In this document: positions 26,962-39,277 of the stretch, piece by piece | Layout: each line of letters begins with the position of its first letter | Numbering within the stretch: position 1 is the first letter of the stretch | NCBI RefSeq assembly: GCF_000006405.1 | Contig: NW_003216689.1 | Coordinates: forward strand, 304,439 to 368,438 | Reading direction: 5' to 3' | Source: Perkinsus marinus ATCC 50983 | Taxonomy: Eukaryota; Perkinsozoa; Perkinsida; Perkinsidae | DNA: 64,000 bases | Translations under genes and position numbers: made by a program | Notes under the pieces: model-generated | What the model was told of the DNA's origin: nothing | What the model saw: the letters and a program-made list of their open reading frames with translations, nothing else | The model's database searches: none

Positions 26962-29900
26962 GTCCGAACAGCTGACCTCTGAGCAAGTGTGCTCACTCGC
27001 CTTCTACTACTGGCGCAAAGGCTATCACAATGCCATCGGGCCTCTCCTTGAGAGACTGTTGCCTTCTGATGCTAACGATAGGAGTGTTAGAGAACTTCTA
27101 ACAGCTGCTCACATGTAAGCGCCGTCGACCATAGCTGAGCATTCTAGTCAAGTCGTAGCTCAGTTATCTCGCCGGTGGCCAGACCGTGACGGCACTCCGG
27201 GGTGCGTTGAAGCAGCTAACCTCACTGATAAACTCAAACACGCGTATTTCTCCCTCCTGTGAATTAGCTGTGTATGCAGCTGCCATATGGATGCACCGGG
27301 AAGCAAGTCTCGAAGGCAGCAACTCGCATCAGACCGATCACCATTCAGTTGCCTGGGAAGGACCAGAGTGCCATCAGCACCCTTCAACAGAAGGCCTCAA
27401 CTGCGACTGTTGAGAATAGAGGCATCGGGTGAGGACACTGTCGAAGCGTTGGTCCCAGTTCATAGTCAGCAAGATACACCGGTTCAAGTCAGAATATGGC
27501 AAGCCTCTTCTTCTCCCTCGTGGGAGAGGTCGATCGAGCTGTACAGTGAGTGGTGCTGGCAATCGTAGTCGTACTGTATCGGAACGCCATAGGTATCTGG
27601 ACGCTAACCCAGCCTACCAGAAATGGGACGATCCGAGTGAGCAGGTTAGACAATAAGGTGGCCGACTGGTCGCCTCTTAGTTTCCGTCAACACCCCTGAA
27701 GACTCTGCGTCATCATTGTTGAACCCTACTGGCATGGCGTTGAAGGGCTGGTCTATAATCGATCAAGGCTTCCAACGCATGGCTAAAGGACAAGTACGTC
27801 AAAGGGTCATGTATCTCGAAGAATACCACCCAGGTCAAGAACTTCAATACGGCGGTCCTTGATGCAGCGATGCTGTGGTTCGAAGCGTCACTGCAAAGGA
27901 GTTCTGACGTGCTCGAGGCCGCCATGGGCAAGGCCGAGGTCAGCACTCTTGGCTTAACCCTGTCCTATCGCCTACTAGGTCCTCATTGCCAAAAGACAAG
28001 TCCCACCAGCATTGCACGTTCTAGCCGAATGCATGGCGACTCATGGGATTTGGTCGGCTTCCCTCGATGCCATGACTTGTCTCTTCTCTTCAACTCCCCA
28101 GGTACTCTCCTATCGGCCATACCCAGGCTTGGGCCAGCTTATTGGCCTCTGAGTTCGACCAAGTAACACTATAGTAGCATTCTGACGTCACGTTCTGTGG
28201 CAGGCTTACGACATAGTAGATCGTGCAAGAGCCAACAGTACACTGATGACAGCTGATGATATTGAGCTCGAAAAACTCTCTGTGAGAGAATACACCATCA
28301 CGACGAGGATGCAGCAGCCGAGTCTTAGTTGGTTCATCTGGTCGCCACTGAAGGCCCATCGACGAAGGTTGTCCAGAGTGTCCAGAAGGTGCAGGACTTG
28401 TGCCTGCAGAAGGAGCCCCACAACGTTAAAGTAGCCATGATACTCCCATATGCGTTAGGGCATCATCGCGTGTACAGATCCTCCTCGATCTCGCGTCCCT
28501 TATAACTCGACTATGTGCGACACCAACCGCCAGTCGAGGTGACGGTCAACACGTCAACCACGATCGGGAACTGTCCTGTCGCAGCTTGTGAATATGTCTC
28601 TGATCCCTCCAGAGGTCGGAAAGTGGTGGAAGCCTGTATTTTAATGTCTGTTGCTGCGCTCAAGCGTGCTGAGGACCAGTGAGAAACCCCCGTTGACGAC
28701 ACTTCGCACAGGCAGTCCGCCGTACAGGTCTCCATCTTCTAGCGGCGAGTCTTATGTCGGAGCTTGCCTCACTGAAATTGGCTACCAAAAGCTCATGATG
28801 GGTTTGCCTAACGAGGTGAACGCGACCATTGTGTGATCGCTATGAACGTTTTCGGAACGATGAATCAATCGACATCGACATTGCCTCTGCATCGATCGGT
28901 TGTGTGTATGTCTAGCAGGCTACTGAATACTTCAACAGGGCGATGAGTGCCTCTAATGAAGGGTCCGAGATAGATGCTCTCTATGGAACTATATGGTCGG
29001 TTCTTCCCATTCAGTCCATCACAACGACGATCTCCTTTCAAGGTGCTGTGTAGCAACAGGCGATTTCCAAGAGGCCTCAGATCAATTCGATCTCCTTAGT
29101 GAAATCACAACTTCGGCAAAAAGTAGATCTTTCGGACGTTTACTGGGAGTACCTTATCTCGCTTACAGGCGGCAAGTCAGCCGAGGTTGCGTATCTGAAA
29201 TCGATCATTACTAGCCATGAAGGCCAAAGCGCACAGGTTCTCCTTCCCGCTTCTGTCCATTGGGGAACTCTCGTGTAATCTAGGCAGTAGCGGCCCTCAA
29301 CGAGTGTCTCACCTTGCATCTTACACGCTTCAAGCACTCAACAGGTCAAGACTTCTACCACCACTTGAACCCTTATTTCATGATGAAGATCGCTTACGAG
29401 TGAGGGTGTTGACAGCTCCACCAAGGGGATAGGCTTTTGTAGGTATATAGGCCTCAGTGAGCCTACACAAGAAGGGGCATCCAGTGGTGGTAGCAGCAAT
29501 CTGGCTAGAGGCGTCAAGGTAGGCGGCCGGCGATTCGGAAATACAATTGACTGTTAGCAGGTCCTCGAGACCGTCAGCAGATTCATGCCGGGTCTCCTGT
29601 CGATAAAGATGGCCCTCGCCCAAGCTAGCATCAACATGGGCAGCCCCGACAAGGCAATGCGGTAGACCAACTTGACTGCGGCAGATGAGCGCATAGCCGT
29701 CCTCAGACTCCTAGGGCAGTCCCTGAAGGCCGACCCACCCTATATAGAGACCTACATCCGTCTCGCTCGCCTCCATAGTGCTCTCGGCCAGAAAGATACA
29801 GCGGCTAAGTAGATGCCTATAACGAGAAGCGAGGATCTCAGCTGTTGCCCTCAGGTATCTGGAGCAAGGCTTCGCCCAAGACTTCGGCATCCGATCTCAT

Positions 29901-32900
29901 CCACTGTATGCAGCGGTGCGAGCTGAGGGGCTTATGATGGACAATCGAGTCCAAGAGGCGATAAAGCTCTTGCGAGAGGCCATCGAAGTTGACGGCGTAG
30001 GTCCCCTGATCGTAAAGAGGCAATTTATATCGGATCTAAATGACGACGTTGGATGATTCATCTGATAATAGATACGACAGAAGACTGGCAAGAACCCCTC
30101 TCAAAAGGCGTCAAAAGGTTTGAGTTTCACACTTGGCGACAGGAGCATGCTCTTCCGTACTTTCATCGAAGCGCTCACCATGGGCGATTTGTGAGCACCC
30201 TGGTGGGCGGCAGGCTGACGGTTGTTTCAGGACAGTCGAGGCCAAGCGACTTCAAGAGGATGCGATGGTGGAGTTCTCAGGAACAAACGAGGAGTCGACT
30301 ATAATCGTGGCTGGTAGATGGAGTCTTTAGTTGCTGCTATCCTTCCTCTAACAGGTGCCGAGATAGCTGTGAGGCGAGGCGACATCGGGGAGGCCTTGAC
30401 CGCTCTAAGCCGTGTTCCGCCGAGTAGTGCTAGTTATGGTAAGGCACGCCTTGCCATGGGAGATATCTTTAAGAATCATAAAAAGGATAAGAAAGCGTAA
30501 GTCACGGAAGCAGATCTCCAAGTGCAACTCCTCGCTAGATACGCTCAATGCTACATGGATGTCTGCAATCACGAGCCAAGTGCCGTCAACTTGACTCGTC
30601 TTGGAGATGCTTACATCACCATTCTGGTAGGTCGCCGTCATCTGAGGGTTCCCCTTGTGAGGCTGATGGCAGGAACCAACTCTAGCCATAGAGGCATTCG
30701 AGAAAGCTAGGCGTCTTGATAAGAGTAGCAACCACACTAGTGACCACAACCTTGTGAAGAAGATAGCTCGAGCATGGACACAGGTCAGCTGCTGTCCTCA
30801 TATCTCAACGCCTCTCTATTTCTCTTCCTCCCAGAAGGAACCATTCACTGGTGACATTTGTCTGTGGGTAGCGCTTAGACGAGTTTTTTTGGAAACTGGG
30901 AGGCGTATCGTATTTCCTGTGTGGTGTTCAGATGCATGACTATGAGAAGGCCATTGAATGCTACAAGGCGGCACTCAAACGTGCCGACTCGATGCCAATT
31001 TCAACGTAGGTTACTCTCGCAGGGGGCACTACTGTAATCTGTCGAGTCGGTCTTAGATGCTCAGACCTCCGCAGAGATCTGGCCAAGCTCTATCTCGACC
31101 TCGGACGCTATCAGGAATGCATTCAGGAAATGGAAAGACATCTGTCAGTGCCGCACGACGAGGCTTCCACGGACCAAGTCGCTGACAGGTACACCCACGT
31201 TATCGGTTATGAATTATTTCATGCTCAGGGTTGAGAGCTTCCTTCTTCTATCTAGGGCCTATCAGAAAGAGCATGCATCTACAGTATGTTGTTGGTTTAG
31301 CGTGGACTTGATTTCTTTCTTATCAGGCCCTGCACCATGGCGACGCGAGGGGGATGAATCTGTCCGTTCCTCAGTGAGGAGTGCCATTCTCACTTACTCT
31401 ATAACTGTGTTGAAGGTCCTTGGAAGCTTTGAAGGCAGCCAAGGAGACTTCCCTGAAGAGCCTTGCCGCTCTGGGCTTTGTTTTGGGCAAGAGTTCCGTC
31501 ACTGATGATGATGAAGAAGACGGAGATCTTCACATGCTCAGGAAGCTGGCTGCAGACGTTCATTACCAGCTAGGTATGCGAATCCTTCTTCACTACTCGA
31601 CGGAGGGCTGAGTTCTGAGCTCATTCGGCTTGATGAACGTTTGTCTCGTCACGTTTCACCAGTTGCTTCCTTCATTAGGACAGTACTTGGAGCATCTCGA
31701 GAATAATTCCGATGCAGCCATCGGGCAATACACCGTGGCTGTGGAGTTAGACAATCATCACGGTAGGCTGGGCATCATCGAAGGTCCTCAGTTTGGTGTC
31801 TCATGCAGAGTCTGCACTCATGAGCCTTGCTCGCCTCAACTTTGCTAGGGGCGACGCCGATTCTTGTGAGAAGACGCTAAGAGCCTTGTTGCGAATCAAC
31901 AGGGATCATAAGGATGCGGGTGAGCCGATTCATGATAGGTCGTGGCGACAGCTTTCTCCCTCAGATATGCTGTTGGCGTCGGTGATGGCCTTGAGGGCTC
32001 AGAAGGCTCTGACGGCCTTTTCGGCAGACGAGGAGGGCGTCTTGATCGAATCTACGGATGAGTAAGATGTATTGATCAGTCTGTACAGCTAGTTACGATG
32101 GCAGGTTCAAGGCGGTCATTGGGCATTATAAGGATATGCTCGACAATGATCCCACCAACTTCAAAGCTCTTGCACAGTTGCTCCTCCTGTTCAGAAAGAC
32201 GGGAAGGTGGGTTTCGTTAGATGATCGATTTGAACATCGTCGCTCTATTGTCTCAGGTTGGCCCGTCTCGGCCCCAAGTACCTCGAGCAAGCCCAAAGGG
32301 GTGTCCCTAAAGGAGCGCATACTCCTCCGGGGCTGAGGTGCCGATCACTGCCGTGGCGTACCACAGAGGCCTGTCCTCAGGTTCTCTCAGGGCATGCTCT
32401 CCCGATGGTTGAACCAACCTCAGGTGAGATGTCCCCACCCCTAGGGGTTCTTCCGAGTGCAATGATCGGATCATGTCCAGCACGGTCGCCCTCAACTTTT
32501 TTCAGTCTATCTTGGGTGCAATATCAGCCATCGTAGCTATTCACTGCATTTTCAATAATTACAATTCCATCGATTAGACTTTTGAGACTGGGAAACGGAG
32601 CTCGGATTGTTCATACCTCCCATTTTTTGGCAGGATGCTTGAATAACACCTTTCAATGGTATGTATCTCTAGAATTCGACTGGTGTAGTCGTAGAAACAT
32701 GATAATGAGCGAACGATCGCACAGAAAACGCGCCAAGTGACTGTACATGTTCTGATCGCTCCGGTATTCACATCATTTGTATGCCCTCTTTCCCACTTAC
32801 TAACGTGATTCAGTTGCTACCGCCGGTAGTTATCATATTGAGAGACACACTACTATTGCAATCTTGTCATTAGGAAGCTATCGCGGAGTTCAATGATGCG

Positions 32901-33956
32901 AGGAAAGATCAAGAGTATCGCTACGAAGCTATCATGCATATGATAGAGATGTATCTCTTTCCTGACCCCAGTGATGGCTGCAGCCTCGAAGTCAGCTGCA
33001 GACTTCTTGTAGTCTAACGATTCCGAGTTCAGGGTCTGGCCCCTACTACTCGTCCGCCCATGACTAACATCACAGAGGCCAAAGACCTTTGCATTGAACT
33101 TGCCGAGCGAGAGAAGCTGGGTTGGATCCCTAGACTGAGGGTTCTGAGATACCAGGCTGACCTCTTGACACGAAACAAGACATTAGTAGAAGCCGCTCTC
33201 AGCGACTTGATGGCGCTGTACGGCTCACTGTGTTTATCTGGTATCTTTCTGGTTATTTCCTCTTCTAAGATTCAATGAGTCGAGGACCTACGTCCCGGCC
33301 CTGTTAGCAGTTTCACAAGGTCTGATTCTGTCCAAGCAAAATTCGAAGGCTCGGAATCAACTAAAGAGGATATGCGAGTTCGCTGCCAATTCGTGAGCAC
33401 TTCTTCGGACCATGTCTCGTCTGAAGCATTCATAAGATACAATCCTGATTACGCTGATGATTTTGAAAAGGCCTGGCTACTCCTGGCAGATCTTTACATA
33501 GCAAACGGCAAGTAAATGTCATCTACAGTGCTCGTGTGTCACCAATGTGTGTGAGGTATGATTTGGCAACGAAGTTGTGTCTGCAAGCGAGAGACCAGAA
33601 CCAGTCTTGTGGTCGGGCATGGGAACTCCTTGGTTTGATATATGAGAAGGAGCAGGCATATAAGGACGCCGCTATGTGAGATATGATGAAAGCGTGTACG
33701 TACCGAGTCTGCGTTCATCAGGCACTATCAGCGAGCATCGGAGTTGTTCTGTGAGCGCCGGGCGGCAGTTGGCTACCGACTGGCCTTCAACTTCCTTAAA
33801 GCTAAGCGGTATGTGGATTCTATCCGTGTCTGCCACAAGGTGGGTTAGTACCCTGAGCTAGGTTGAAATACTGTACAGGTATTGGCACTTGATGAACAGT
33901 ATCCTCGAATTCGTCGAGACATATTAGACAAGGCACGTAGCTGCCTTAGAGTGTGA
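26945..33956 (+). CDS. TTC21B: IFT139/TTC21B, TPR subunit of intraflagellar transport complex A
   Basis: A TPR-repeat protein of the IFT-A complex, which drives retrograde transport in flagella; perkinsid zoospores are biflagellate. About 7 kb with many short introns. Recognised blocks in the family order: [16 protein letters not shown] at the N-terminus, [69 protein letters not shown] near 30450, [23 protein letters not shown] near 33355, [46 protein letters not shown] and the C-terminus [14 protein letters not shown] with TGA at 33954. These match the animal TTC21B C-terminus closely. The start is the first of two in-frame ATGs (26945, 26960). Two parts of this gene are duplicated at 45.9-46.4 kb. 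Individual exon borders are not all resolved. Confidence 0.85.
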
Positions 33957-35584
33957 CTCGATCAATGCCCGGCATGAACATGAGCCACCGATATTTTCTA
34001 GTCGAGCTGGCGTTGTTGTTTAGGAGTGGGGCTCTATCCTGAAATCCAATATTAAACTCCAACCTCCTGTGTTGACACGCATCGGAAGACTAGTAAAAAC
34101 CTCTGCTCACTAACATCCACCTTATCCGGAGCCTATACAGAATCATACGTATACATTCATTCTCGGAACTAAAGCCAGAATCTATGCTGCTTGAGCTACT
34201 CACACTTATGGGGACAGGCATTGGTTAAAAGCTAGGGTGAGGGTCCCTCACTGAGGAAATTCATCTCGGACATGACTAAACTGAAGCATCAACCGGAAAG
34301 TTGGAAAAATAAGCAACTACGATGGAGCCGAAAGCTTTACATTTCAAACCGTCAATCATCATTGTACGCTCTATGCTCACATTTCAATCTAGATTGGGAC
34401 CTTTACATATGGTGTCAGTGAAGTTTCAGACAAAAGCGTTCGTTGAATATATCGGGCCAAGCTCCGTTGTGAGTTTGCTTCAACAGTCGACTAAAGGACC
34501 CGCCACCTGGACGGACGTATAGGTTAACACAACAGGGACAGCCCCAACTAACGTCCCAATAACAAGGACTTTGATGTCAATTGAACATGAAAGACTTCAG
34601 ACGCGCTTCACTTGGACAAGACACGGAAGGTGGAGACACGAGAGCGAGTACACTCGATGCGGATGTCAGTCCGCTGAGCCTCGTTGTATGGGATCTGCCA
34701 TGGTCGCCACCAAGAAAAGGATAATACCGACGCCGTATGATTTCTCGACGAATCCTCTAGGGCTTCCCTACGTCAATGTGGTAGTTGTCTGCATCGAAGG
34801 CCCCAAAATCTGACAAGAGTTCACAGGACGATCGCCTGAGCGACGATGATTTCACCGTGTCTTGGCAGCATATTCGGGTGTTTCTCTTCGTAAGGTGACC
34901 AGGTCAGTGTCAAGGGATCCTGATGAGGAACAAGCTCATCAGCTAGGCGCGGTATGGTCAAAATGTCCACTGAACTCCGTGGTTTGTATGCGATGAACCT
35001 AATAGGTCATAACACTACGATAGAGTAGTCTCAGACGTGTACTCGTGGGCGGCTCCATCAAACTGAGTCAGAGGCGTTCGTTGTGATGAGTCGCTGTGGA
35101 GCGACTGAGTGGGTAAACGCGAGTAACTACGTAGACCAAGCTGCTGCTTCTGCGATTTAGTGAGATGAGATACTCTATGTGAATGCAAACGGAACAAAGA
35201 GTTCAAGATCTTGTTACTCAATTTTATGCCCACCAATCTCAGTCGGAAGTAGCCTGGTCATCTCTTGCAGCATATGATCAACGTAGCGAGTTACAAGGAG
35301 GGCGTTATGGGCCGCCACCTGTGTTAGAAGCAAACGGGACTTTATTCGCATGTAGTTCTCACTGAGCTCTCCATAGCCGAGCCCATGGCCTGGTCTAGTG
35401 CGTGTCGTAAACTACACGGGGATGTCGTCAACAGTGGAGGCCCAGCTTGGAGAAGATCCATTGGCATGAAAACTCAGTCTCATGAGTGCTCTCAATGGAG
35501 ATGTGAGAAGAATGTTCTACTTTTGTTGTTGTGCTAGTGGCTGATATCCAAAGGAGCTAAGCAGCGAGATTCATTGGAGATGCA

Positions 35585-35830
35585 CTTGCATTACACGTAA
35601 AACAGTTTTACGCCAGTGTAATTACGCGAAGCACGTGAAGTGAAGTGTAGGAAATGCGCCATTACGCGTGATCACGCAGAGCTATTACGCGTATTAAAGC
35701 GCAGTACGCGTTATGACATGTGTAAAACGTGTTTTACACTTCGCGCGGAAATATCGCGTATTATATGCGTAAAACCATGTGAAATTACGCGTAAATACAT
35801 GTTATCACGCGTACTCAGACAGCAGTCGAT
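35585..35830. repeat. ACGCG-rich degenerate repeat block
   Basis: In about 245 bp the core TTACGCG or a close variant (ATTACGCGTGATCACGC, TATTACGCGTATTAAAGC, GAAATTACGCGTAAATAC, ATCACGCGTACTC) occurs eight or more times, with TAAAACGTGTTTTACAC palindromes between. The surrounding DNA has few CG-rich motifs of this kind. Confidence 0.7.
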
Positions 35831-36008
35831 TATGGACTCACTTGGCACTTCTTAAATTCAAAGCTCTGCTGGATCACAGAAACTCAGACAAAACACTTTT
35901 CAAATGACACATGCGAGTCTGTCAATCACTATGTGGAAATTGGTACTATATATCCGAAAATGAGGTAATTCTGACCTACTTCCATCTTGCAAAGACTTCA
36001 ACGGTGAT

Positions 36009-36060
36009 CTGCCATATTAATAACATGGCAGAACCCGATTACATGGTGTTATCGGGTTCT
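36009..36060. other. Two adjacent hairpins
   Basis: First stem CTGCCAT (36009-36015) pairs with ATGGCAG (36025-36031). Second stem AGAACCCGAT (36030-36039) pairs perfectly with ATCGGGTTCT (36051-36060) across an 11-nt loop. No T-run follows, so this is not a simple RNA polymerase III end. Confidence 0.7.
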
Positions 36061-36684
36061 TGAAGTTGTTCCAGGACCTGGCGGGACTCCTCCGTGTCCT
36101 TGGATATTTCTCAAGCGGAAAGTCTCTGTTTTCAGTGCAGCGATCCCGAGGTGAAAGTTCACTGGTGCCCTATGGTGATCTCAGATTGCATCAAGTAGCC
36201 CTATGAAGGCACAGACATATTAAGCTAGGTAAGTAGCGATCGCCTGTAAGTTATAGGCTGTAACCCATGCGGGGATAGGACTATCCTGCTTTCACCGACG
36301 AGAGCTGAATCTCATGTTATATTGTTGATGTATTGAATGTAATTCTCCCCCGCGTTTACCGGGAAAATCAAAACGCCAGGAACGTGCTACTCCTTTGGTG
36401 AAACCTCGACAAACATGCAAGTGGAAAGTATCGACAGTACAACTCGTGCAATCATTTCCTTGGGTTGTCACCTGCGAGTCTATTGCAAGGAGTAGGGTAT
36501 TGCACCTCTCTGCACGGTAGCTATATTGCTCGACTTTAACCTTTCACATGTGTCGTTCACGAAAGAACAATCAAGCCTTCTTTCAAGGGATTGTTGTGGC
36601 CCGGGTTACAGTTCGGTCACACCCTTCTGGTGTTCGATGTTGCCCGATATTGTCATACAAGTTTCCCTCAGTGCGTTCTAGTGA

Positions 36685-37761
36685 ATGGCTCCATCAAATT
36701 CCGATTCGCCTGCCACCTCTGAAGATCGTGTATTTCGCGCAATTGAGAATTACTGCAAGGCAGGAGGCCTGTACAACTCGACAATTGATGGCGAAACTTC
36801 CTCCAGAAGTGATGATGTAGACCTCGAAGCTCTGGACATGCAAGATATTCCGATAATTGATGAGGGAGAGAAGCCGCGAGGCGCGACGTCGGCGGATATC
36901 GTCGCGCTCTCAACGAACAACGCGCAGCTGAATGACTTACGTCAGCGAGTGATTCCGACACTGCTGAGAATGCAGGAGAGTATCATTCGAGATCTCGAAA
37001 AGCGCAAGCGGATGAGTGGGGGACTAAAGTGGAGGTTGCGTGCACTAGAAGCTCGACTGAAAGAAAAGGATACACTCATAAGAGAACTTAGTGATAATGT
37101 CAAAGAACTCAGTGATGGGAAGGATTTGGTTGTTATGCAAATGAGAAAGGAAGTAGTTCAGCTGCAACAGGAACTTCGGAACAGGCGAAGCCCGCAAAGG
37201 GTGAGTCGATTCTCGGATGAGTCACCTAATGGCCAGTTCTATTGGTTGCAGCAACTGACTGTTATCAGGGGTCAGCGATCCACGAGAGTGACTTTCGACT
37301 ATGCTTCAACGATATATGGAAGTGAGTTCGCCATGCATGACATTGTGCTTCTCGTGTGATCTCCATCCTAATTCCTGGCCGCCAGAAGTTTACATTTTAG
37401 TTTACAGAAACTAGCAGCAACTCCCGCGGAGAAGTTTACTGATGCTCGTCTGGCAGACATCCAGAGTGGCTTGCGGTCTCTAGACCGCCACCTGCGGTAG
37501 GCCATATCTATAAGAGCACTACTGAACACCTGTATCGCAACAGTATACACTATCATTACTGCAGTGCTATTTTGATACATATGAAGTATATTCTTCAGTA
37601 CACTCTTCAGAGTGAACGGTTTGTGTCAACTGCCTCCTCTATATGTCCGTTCTCTTGCGCGTTCCGCTGACAAGATCGTATTTGTCCGATATCGAGTATA
37701 TCATTGGTTTTCCTACAGGGCTTGTCTCTCACCGGCGTTGCTGCCTATGGACTCCTGTTGA
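36685..37761 (+). CDS. Small coiled-coil protein, unrecognised
   Basis: The first exon (36685-37200) starts MAPSNSDSPATSEDRVF, has an acidic linker (SRSDDVDLEALDMQDIPIID) and then a coiled coil (RMQESIIRDLEKRKRM, LEARLKEKDTLIRELSDN, RKEVVQLQQELRNRR). It ends at AGG before the donor GTGAGT at about 37201. The second exon (after TTTACAG, near 37408) reads KLAATPAEKFTDARLADIQS..LDRHLR and continues in phase 0. The third exon, after ..CCTACAG near 37718, adds a short tail and a stop near 37759 (another frame would stop at 37782). Function unknown. Confidence 0.55.
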
Positions 37762-38989
37762 ACCCTCCATGGCATGCTCCGTGATAAAGTATCCTCATCA
37801 AATTACGGATTGAGTTCCACTTGTCAAGATCGACAGTTACACTAAAACGTGACCACTGATCGCCAACGAGCATTGGTAACTCAACTTGGGTACCAGCTAG
37901 TTACTGGGTCCTACAGCTAGTTCCTACTGTGGAGGAAAAGCGAGAGGTGGTGTCCTGAGAAAAAATAGATATTTTCATGGTTCTATAATAGAGCAGTGAA
38001 CTCTGTAGACTGCAAGTCCAGCGACTCGACTTCGAATCTCGATATAAACTTGAGGCGTGCCCTTGGCCAGTGTGTTATGGGTCGACACCTCCAGATGGGT
38101 GCATTTCGTCGTTTGCTGTCACCTCATTATGATGAATTCGGGGGAGCCGTGGAGGTCGTTGAGAAATGGGCATTCTACAGGATCACTAGTCAGACCGATA
38201 GAAGCCTCAACTTCCGCGTTCTGTCCAGCGCGACGACTCTGTCCCAAATTGGGACTTCCAAGAGTGTACTAAGTGTTCCTGTGATACAAGAATTGCAACA
38301 ATCTGGGTGGGTGGCGACCATGCAAAGCTCGGTAGATTTGACCGTGCTCCTCGATATTTTGAAAGAGTCCTCGTTTTGAGAGTACCGATCCTGACTTGGC
38401 AGGCGGCGCCTGCCAGGCGCTGCTCCGCGGTTCTATCTCTGAATGAGACATTTGCCCTCAAGTTCCTTTTCACGTACCACTCCCTCTTCAACTATCAGTA
38501 AATTCCACCTAATAGCCCTATGAAGGCAAATGTAATTCGTGCTGGGTGAGCAGCGATCGTCTCCAAATTGGGGACCGCAGCCCGTGTGAGGGTGAGATCA
38601 GTGTGGATGATGTGTAGTGCTCGGAGCCGGTCAGAGAGCGTTTGCCCGTTCAAAGGACCACTAAGACTGGGTAGGGCAACGAAAGTTATCACACCCGGGC
38701 ATCTGGAGTTGCGAGCACTGGTTAAGACTGGAAACATAGCAGGCAATAGCGCACGGTGGAACCGTTGGAGGTGGAATCGTGTTTTGAGAGACGTCGATTG
38801 ACTTCGGTAAGTTTTCGAATCTGGTGTAGGACTTTTGTAATCTTACGCTGGGGTTCGAAATACCTAACCAAGCGTTCCACCAGTGATTTGCAAGTCCTCC
38901 AAGAGAGCGGGTAGTTTTTTTAGGAGAAGCGAAGGTGTTCAGAAGGAATACGATATTACCTCGCTTCTATACTGCATATATTCGCACTG

Positions 38990-39028
38990 CGAAGCGCCTC
39001 GCTGCGAATTTCGCAGCGAGGGCGCTTC
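38990..39028. other. Strong GC-rich hairpin
   Basis: GAAGCGCCTCGCTGCGA pairs with TCGCAGCGAGGGCGCTTC around a tiny AT-only loop, leaving one bulged base in a 17-bp stem. It is flanked by further TTCGCA / TGCGAA pairs and lies downstream of the TMBIM gene's 3' end. Confidence 0.8.
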
Positions 39029-39277
39029 CATTCGCAGAGCATTCCCAGACATTCAGTTCATCAACAGCAGTTCGAAGCTCGAGTTGCTATATTTTATCTT
39101 GGTAGATATAGCATGATCACTCGACCACCTTAGTGCCTTGTATCGTCCATAATGAGCCCATCTCAATAACTCGATAACACAAAACGCACTGATTCTTAAG
39201 GCAACACACACAAGCATGCACGACATGCCACTACTAGCGACAGAGCAACGGCTTTCTAACCTGTCGTCACCTTACTA

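Larger units (their letters stand above)
33957..36684. other. Gene-poor region with hairpins and an ACGCG-rich block
   Basis: No gene is supported in 2.7 kb. Short open frames are AT-biased and lack any family motif. Visible structure: an ACGCG/TTACGCG-dense block at 35585-35830 and two adjacent hairpins at 36009-36060. A segment near 36197-36260 (CCCTATGAAGGCA..GTAGCGATCG) recurs loosely at 38509-38570. Confidence 0.5.

Noticed and set aside
37975-38045. tRNA-Cys-like sequence (GACTGCAAGTCC..TTCGAATC) and the ORF 37996-38379 that begins in it
   Set aside because: Acceptor stem does not pair and the T-stem is imperfect. The ORF has no family motif, splice context or neighbour support, so I do not call either.
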